This document shows positions 43,291 to 47,934 of a stretch of 47,934 nucleotides of DNA, one piece after another. Within the stretch, counting starts at the first letter, position 1, and each line of letters begins with the position of its first letter. A program made the translations under genes and the position numbers. The DNA lies in assembly GCA_017453745.1 (NCBI GenBank), contig JAFTEH010000125.1, forward strand, positions 1 to 47,934, written 5' to 3'. This DNA comes from Spirochaetaceae bacterium (lineage in GTDB: Bacteria > Spirochaetota > Spirochaetia > Treponematales > Treponemataceae). The notes beneath the pieces were generated by a model. It made no database searches and was not told where the DNA came from. It saw nothing but the letters and a program-made list of their open reading frames with translations.

Positions 43291-44151
43291 TCAGATGAGT
43301 TTTTCGAGGTCAGTTAAAAAAAAGTGTATTGCTTCAAGCAAATATTGTTGAATATCTAAAAACCAGTTTTTTTGTACTGCGCATGCATGCACGCCAATAT
43401 ATCGATAATGCCAACATTCCCACATATACCCAGTAATGTGCTCATAGTCTTTAGGATAAGAAAGCGAAAACCCATACAGATGTGCATGTTGGAGTACCCA
43501 TTTCCCAGCCCGTGTTTCAGCAAACTCATCGGTAATACTCCCAAAGTCAATCGCCGTTCCAAGTTGGTGTTGGCTCGTACCTGCTCTTGCAGAAAATCGA
43601 GAAGCAGCGGCTTCACCATATTGGGCAGCATACCGCTCAAACAAGCCCTTTTGATATGTATATGTTCTGTACGCAGAACTAACTACAAGAGTCACTCCGT
43701 CTTCTTTGCTAGCAATAGCCATTTTTTTTAAAGCAAGTTCTGTTTCGGCTGTCAAAAACATGTCATTTCGAGAAACAGAATAGTATTCATTATTGGACAG
43801 AGGTACTAAATCATCTGGCTCAAAAGTTGAAGACAAAAAGTGCGTTTTGTCAACAAGCTTTAAAAGGTCTTGTGTTTTTTCATCATTGAAGAGCGCAGAA
43901 AGTTCAGCGTAAAATAGTTCAAAATTATTGCCAATCTGTGTTAACAGGGGAGAAGGAAATCGTGTCGCAAAATGGCTCAAAAATGAAGTCCGCAGTCGCT
44001 CAATATCAATGTTTCCATTACTGTTATCAGAAATCTTTTCTACAGTATCGATAGTACTATCACTAGTGGATACAGTTTTCTCATTCGCTTCCAGTCGCAT
44101 ACAAGAAAAAAGAAAAAAATAAAAAAACAAAAATATCAAAGTTGCTCGCAC
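43291..44151 (-). CDS. D-alanyl-D-alanine carboxypeptidase lipoprotein (VanY/M15 family)
   Basis: Zinc peptidase of 286 residues that trims the terminal D-Ala of peptidoglycan stem peptides. M15B motifs: SSAYRTYTYQKGLF, TSQHQLGTAIDFG with zinc-binding His and Asp, and MWECWHYRYIG with catalytic Glu and the second zinc His. The N-terminus has a strongly hydrophobic signal with lipobox LFSC near residue 14-17, so it is probably a lipoprotein. The start is the GTG at 44151, with AAAAGGAG 8 bases upstream; the open frame extends 17 codons further into the HATPase gene. The GTG lies 17 bases after that gene, so envelope trimming and the partner-switching genes share a transcript. Confidence 0.9.
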   Translation of the reverse strand: MRATLIFLFFYFFLFSCMRLEANEKTVSTSDSTIDTVEKISDNSNGNIDIERLRTSFLSHFATRFPSPLLTQIGNNFELFYAELSALFNDEKTQDLLKLVDKTHFLSSTFEPDDLVPLSNNEYYSVSRNDMFLTAETELALKKMAIASKEDGVTLVVSSAYRTYTYQKGLFERYAAQYGEAAASRFSARAGTSQHQLGTAIDFGSITDEFAETRAGKWVLQHAHLYGFSLSYPKDYEHITGYMWECWHYRYIGVHACAVQKNWFLDIQQYLLEAIHFFLTDLEKLI

Positions 44152-44167
44152 GGTATACGCTCCTTTT

Positions 44168-44563
44168 TTATAGATAAACAGTAATTGAAGACATGGGCTC
44201 ACTTTCCTGATAGACGATATGCGAAGCCAAATATCGTGTCATGCGTAAGCCCATACCCCTATAGCGCCCGGCTTTTGGGTCGTAATGCGGACGAGACCGC
44301 CTCACCCCTTCAATTAAATCCTGAAAGTTTGTCGTTTCATACGAAAAAACCATCTTTGTGCGTTGCGAATGAGAAATAGTAATAATCACATACGCATCGA
44401 CAGGCCCAATTGAATGATCTACTATGTTGTCAAACATTTCCGTAGCAATAATCAAAACAGCCGAACGCTTATCGTCAGGGATATTTCTTGATGTATTGAT
44501 AAGTTTTTCAACAAAGTAGATGTTTTTAAATTCAGGTTTCAGGATAAGTTTATCTTCTTCCAT
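44168..44563 (-). CDS. Anti-sigma-factor-like serine kinase (RsbW-type HATPase)
   Basis: GHKL-fold protein of 131 residues. The N-box is EMFDNIVDHS, and RGMGLRMTRYLASH supplies the G-box glycines for ATP binding; both match RsbW/SpoIIAB kinases. These bind a sigma factor or another target and phosphorylate a STAS antagonist. The partner is presumably the STAS protein encoded 23 bases upstream (44587-44916). The target (sigma factor or not) is not in this window. No strong Shine-Dalgarno sequence is visible. Confidence 0.87.
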   Translation of the reverse strand: MEEDKLILKPEFKNIYFVEKLINTSRNIPDDKRSAVLIIATEMFDNIVDHSIGPVDAYVIITISHSQRTKMVFSYETTNFQDLIEGVRRSRPHYDPKAGRYRGMGLRMTRYLASHIVYQESEPMSSITVYL

Positions 44564-44586
44564 AAGATACTTAATCAGCCAAACGA

Positions 44587-44916
44587 TTATTTTTTTAGTT
44601 CATCGATCGAGTGTATCACCTTGAACATATCTGAAAATCCAGTGCTGTCAATGGCAAGTCGCACAATTTCTGAAGGATTCAAAATAAAAATCTGATTTCC
44701 TATATCAGCACCTTCATCATGAGCAGACATCAAAACACCGAGTCCAGAAGAAGACATATTTGTAACCTGCGATAAATCAAGCACTACATGAGCCTTTTTA
44801 ATACTCGCATAAATCTTACTCTCAAATTCACCGTAGGTATATGAATTTAAGTTACCAGCAATTACAAGAAGAACACAGTTGTCTTTTAATTCTTCTTTTA
44901 TTTCCAAGTTTTCCAT
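44587..44916 (-). CDS. STAS-domain anti-sigma factor antagonist (RsbV-like)
   Basis: Single-domain STAS protein of 109 residues. The typical phosphorylation segment reads HVVLDLSQVTNMSSSGLGVL; one of the Ser residues after NM is the expected target of the adjacent kinase. GAAGGAG lies 6 bases before the ATG at 44916, so this start is used; the in-frame extension of 22 codons upstream lacks STAS similarity. In partner switching, the dephosphorylated form binds the kinase and releases its target. Dephosphorylation would come from the SpoIIE-type phosphatase genes at 45301-47934. Confidence 0.9.
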   Translation of the reverse strand: MENLEIKEELKDNCVLLVIAGNLNSYTYGEFESKIYASIKKAHVVLDLSQVTNMSSSGLGVLMSAHDEGADIGNQIFILNPSEIVRLAIDSTGFSDMFKVIHSIDELKK

Positions 44917-45300
44917 ATAATACTCCTTCAGTATTTTTAAATATCTTTCAAAGTTACATAAAACGACATAGGATGACGACATACCTGATGGCAGTCAGAA
45001 TATCCAGACGCGTTTTTTGCAGTTCCCTTACATATAAAACAACATTGGTGATTTCGCATGTCTAGGCAAGATCACCCATTTGTCCAAACTTTTAGGGTCG
45101 GTGCAATTACCATTTTTTTTATTATGTCCACATACTTTCCAATGAGCACTTCCCCATAATCCTTTGTATTGGGTCCCCGAAATTATAGGGCACCAAACAT
45201 CGCATTTCCAAAGTCTCTCTAAAAACCATCTACCTGTCGCTTATCTGTCAACAGACAGGGCTGGCAAAAAGTTTTCAGAGAGTCTCTTCATAGATATATC
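44917..45300. other. Spacer between STAS gene and phosphatase gene
   Basis: No gene seen. It carries a sequence (about 44964-45005) related to 43252-43297, and a possible diverged member of the palindromic-ended repeat (45214-45283: CTCTCTAAAAACC and GTTTTCAGAGAG ends with an inner CTGTC/GACAG stem). Confidence 0.5.
45214..45283 (+). repeat. Dispersed palindromic-ended repeat, possible copy E
   Basis: Ends CTCTCTAAAAAC and GTTTTCAGAGAG are near-inverted, and GACAGGGCTGGC in the centre resembles GACAGGGCAGCG of copy D on the plus strand. The length and centre differ, so membership is tentative. Confidence 0.4.
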
Positions 45301-47451
45301 TTATGTGGCTGCATCAGGAAAGCCATTATGCTTAAATACTAATACCGTAACATCATCCTGTAATTCTTTAGAAACAAAATCTTCAACCCGTGTAAAAATC
45401 GTATCTGCAACCTGTTTTGAATTTAAACTATTATTTTGAACGACAATACTTGCCACACGATCTTTACCGAAACGGTCGCCTCGTAAGTTTTCAGAATCAA
45501 GTAAACCGTCCGTAGTAAACACAACAATATCATGAGGTTGCATTGTAATTTTTCGCATTTTTAAATACGGTGCAATATTTTTTACAAAACCTAAAACCCT
45601 ACCCTCGCCTTGTATTTCAATAGCATTATTATATGATTTAATATACATGGACATAAGCGGAATACCACAGTTTAGATAGTAAATTGTTTGTGTTTGCAAG
45701 TCAAGAATCCCAAACAAACCAGCAAAAAAGGTTCCACGCGGAAGATTATCCTTAATAAAACCATTTAGCTTTACTACTAGCTCTTTAAAGTCTTTACTTG
45801 CTTCAAGATAGGTACGCAAAATGTTTTTCAAAATAACCATAGACATACTAGCGCTCAAGCCCTTACCTGAAACATCTCCAATAAGAAAAAAATACTTTTT
45901 ATCCGCTAACTGTATAAAGTCAATAAAGTCGCCACCTAGTTTGTGAGCAGAAAATTCCACTGAGTCGATTGAAATAACTGGGTCATCAACCTTATTAATT
46001 GATTCTCGAATTTCACCAATTATCTGATCAGACATTTCAATTTCGCGGTCAATAGTGATCATAACATCTTGCTTTGCAATATTTCGTAAATAGTATGAAA
46101 TAAGCAAAAAGTAAGAATAAAACTTTTCAAAAACGCTAATATCATATTGGTTATATTCGGAGCGTTTTAGTCGTGGTCCTAAAGCAAAGCCACCAATCAA
46201 TCGTTGCCCATCACGCACAAATAAAATCATGTCAGAATGAGTTTTCCAAAACAAACCATTTAAATCGGCTTTGTACTCTAAAAATTCATACGAAGTAATA
46301 ACTTCAGTATGTAAGAGAACCTGAATATTGTTGTCAATTATATATTGAAAAGCAGGAGTGTCAATGTTAAATGAGCCAGCATTATCCTGAGTCGAATAGT
46401 CTATCGAAAAATTAAACTTATCATCTGCAACAAAAATATCAACGGTAGAACAACCAACATTGTTTTTTAAAGCATTAACAACATCCTGAATTACTTCAAG
46501 TCGCCCCTTCCCAAAATCTAAAGCTTTCAAATCTTTTTCTAGTGCGACATCATACATAAAGGAACTTCTAAAGATATCATCAAAACCAGATGTTTGCATG
46601 GAAAATAGAATAGCAGTTATACTCCCGAGAATAGCCAAAACTTGTAAACTAAAATCTCGGATATATGTAAGGAAAAGTCCTGTCAACAAACCTGCAAATA
46701 TTGCAAACAAAAATGTAAAGAAAATCAAGCGGAAAACATTTTGAAATAATTCGTCTTTGTCCAAAACAACATTGAGTGAAAAAATATACGACAGCAACAT
46801 CAATAATAATAGATAGCCAACTGGTAAAAATGAAATGAGCCACGATAACTGATAGGAAAAAAAACTTAATAGTAACTGTATAGCAGCAAATAAAAGTATG
46901 CTTAATGCCACTAATGCAAGTTGTTGTTTATAGATATTTGAGCGAATGTGTCGAAGCCTAACAAAAAGCACAATACAAAATAAGATAGGAGCTATAAGGT
47001 AATTTACACCAGCAAATAAAATAAGACCAGAAATTTCTGGAAAACCAAAAATATTTTGTGTGGAAACGACATAAAACCCTTGTAAGTCGTTCCAAGAAAT
47101 TTCATGAATAAAAAATACAGAGACAAAAATATTTATAATCGCTAAAATAACCGTCAGTATAATTGACCATACCTTATTATCAAAATAGGGGCTGTTCGCA
47201 GAAAGGTAAAAAATAGTTACAGTAATAAAGCCAAGCAAACCCATGATAATTTTGGTTATGATAACAGAATAAAAACCCTGAAACTCAAAATACAAGAGAA
47301 TGTATAAAGCCATGAGTAGCAATGCGGTAAGAGTGAGAGCCCCAGAAATAAATTTGAGTATTATGCCATACTTATCTTTACGAAGCATTGTAAATATAAA
47401 TATGCTCAAAAAAATTAAAACAAAGAACCCTTCAAAAACTATCAAGCCCAT
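45301..47451 (-). CDS. Membrane-bound SpoIIE/RsbU-type PP2C phosphatase
   Basis: Protein of 716 residues. About the first 290 residues form seven or eight membrane helices, a sensor-like module; a GAF-like domain follows (about 300-450: DVVNALKNNVGCSTVDIFVA). The C-terminal PPM/SpoIIE domain has FIQLADKKYFFLIGDVSGKG (metal Asp), FFAGLFGILDL, VVFTTDGLLDSEN and LQDDVTVLVFK. It should dephosphorylate the STAS protein in response to a membrane signal. AAGGGG lies 6 bases before the ATG at 47451, 3 bases after the preceding phosphatase gene. Confidence 0.9.
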   Translation of the reverse strand: MGLIVFEGFFVLIFLSIFIFTMLRKDKYGIILKFISGALTLTALLLMALYILLYFEFQGFYSVIITKIIMGLLGFITVTIFYLSANSPYFDNKVWSIILTVILAIINIFVSVFFIHEISWNDLQGFYVVSTQNIFGFPEISGLILFAGVNYLIAPILFCIVLFVRLRHIRSNIYKQQLALVALSILLFAAIQLLLSFFSYQLSWLISFLPVGYLLLLMLLSYIFSLNVVLDKDELFQNVFRLIFFTFLFAIFAGLLTGLFLTYIRDFSLQVLAILGSITAILFSMQTSGFDDIFRSSFMYDVALEKDLKALDFGKGRLEVIQDVVNALKNNVGCSTVDIFVADDKFNFSIDYSTQDNAGSFNIDTPAFQYIIDNNIQVLLHTEVITSYEFLEYKADLNGLFWKTHSDMILFVRDGQRLIGGFALGPRLKRSEYNQYDISVFEKFYSYFLLISYYLRNIAKQDVMITIDREIEMSDQIIGEIRESINKVDDPVISIDSVEFSAHKLGGDFIDFIQLADKKYFFLIGDVSGKGLSASMSMVILKNILRTYLEASKDFKELVVKLNGFIKDNLPRGTFFAGLFGILDLQTQTIYYLNCGIPLMSMYIKSYNNAIEIQGEGRVLGFVKNIAPYLKMRKITMQPHDIVVFTTDGLLDSENLRGDRFGKDRVASIVVQNNSLNSKQVADTIFTRVEDFVSKELQDDVTVLVFKHNGFPDAAT

Positions 47452-47454
47452 TAC

Positions 47455-47934
47455 TTACCCCTTAATCTTTACTGCAACCACAGTGATATCGTCTCTAATT
47501 TTACTACCAACAGAATAGGTCAATGCGAGTTTAGAAATACTATTTACAATGTAATCCGCACTCCGCATTGCGTATGTTTTAAGCGATTCAGCATATTGTT
47601 CTGTTTCACCTAGTTCAATACCTTCAGCATTGGTCGTTTCAGGTATTCCATCAGTAGTCATAAAAAGAACATCCCCTCGGTATAGCGGTTTTTCGACAAC
47701 ACCAATATCATCAAGGTCGATAATACCAACAACCCCACAGGTAGAATCAAGACTCTTTATCTTATACCCATCGATACTTTCAGTTAGTATCATAGGATTT
47801 TCTATAGAAGCGTTAATATATTTTATAGTCATCTTTTTTGTATCAATAAGAGATAAAAATAAAACAGTATATTTATCGATGAGATTCATACGCTTAATAG
47901 CAGTGTCCACAGAACGAATAATTCCTTCAAGGTC
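47455..47934 (-). CDS. SpoIIE/RsbU-type PP2C phosphatase, 5' part outside the window
   Basis: The reading frame is open to the window edge, so only 159 C-terminal residues are seen. PPM features: YINASIENPMILTE, VLFMTTDGIPETTNAEG and SKIRDDITVVAVK, matching the end of SpoIIE-type domains. It lies 3 bases before the membrane-bound phosphatase gene and is probably translated with it. Two phosphatases in tandem for one visible STAS protein suggest two input signals. Confidence 0.88.
   Translation of the reverse strand, partial: DLEGIIRSVDTAIKRMNLIDKYTVLFLSLIDTKKMTIKYINASIENPMILTESIDGYKIKSLDSTCGVVGIIDLDDIGVVEKPLYRGDVLFMTTDGIPETTNAEGIELGETEQYAESLKTYAMRSADYIVNSISKLALTYSVGSKIRDDITVVAVKIKG

Overview
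The window looks like a chromosome segment from a spirochaete, most likely a Treponema of the AT-rich (T. denticola-like) kind rather than the GC-rich T. pallidum. The grounds are the AT-rich composition, a CsrA-FliW pair beside flhA, SpoIIE/STAS/HATPase partner-switching genes, relaxed lipoboxes, T-rich signal peptides and many proteins of the treponemal core set. The species call is inference. No rRNA, tRNA, CRISPR array, transposase or phage gene was found.

Layout. 1-5.1 kb: a class A penicillin-binding protein and a frameshifted ABC exporter gene, each preceded by a copy of a hairpin-rich element. 5.1-8.3 kb: queH (queuosine), a DHH phosphoesterase and a GAF-HD-GYP c-di-GMP phosphodiesterase. 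8.3-11.8 kb: a TPP-riboswitch-controlled thiamine uptake operon thiBPQ. 11.8-16.4 kb: pth, an 819-residue unknown protein, rdgB, recR and ybaB. 16.5-21 kb: a MATE exporter, two exported (probably outer-membrane) proteins and a DUF2225 metal-site protein. 21-28.4 kb: pepT, mreB, a TPR protein, a galactokinase-like kinase, lnt and the queuosine-precursor transporter yhhQ. 28.5-38.8 kb: pyrG, an acyl-CoA synthetase with a small lipoprotein, mraY, aspS, rpe and two exported proteins. 38.9-43 kb: a TPR membrane protein, fliW-csrA and flhA. 43.3-47.9 kb: a DD-carboxypeptidase lipoprotein, an anti-sigma-like kinase, a STAS antagonist and two SpoIIE/PP2C phosphatases, the last cut by the window edge.

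Themes. Envelope building recurs (PBP1A, MraY, VanY-like carboxypeptidase, MreB, Lnt). So does salvage (thiamine import, queuosine precursor import plus QueH, PepT). Motility and signalling are represented by CsrA/FliW, FlhA, HD-GYP and partner switching.

Three sequence-level observations stand out. (1) Two hairpin arrays (1-183 and 3086-3448) share architecture, and their stems differ by paired, compensatory substitutions, so the structure itself seems selected. Some loops match the CsrA-binding consensus. (2) About ten promoter-proximal genes have a good -35/-10 whose -10 ends only 6-13 bases before the start codon, implying leaderless or near-leaderless mRNAs, whereas operon-internal genes have Shine-Dalgarno sites. 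This also corrects several start codons. (3) A dispersed palindromic-ended intergenic repeat occurs at least three to five times.
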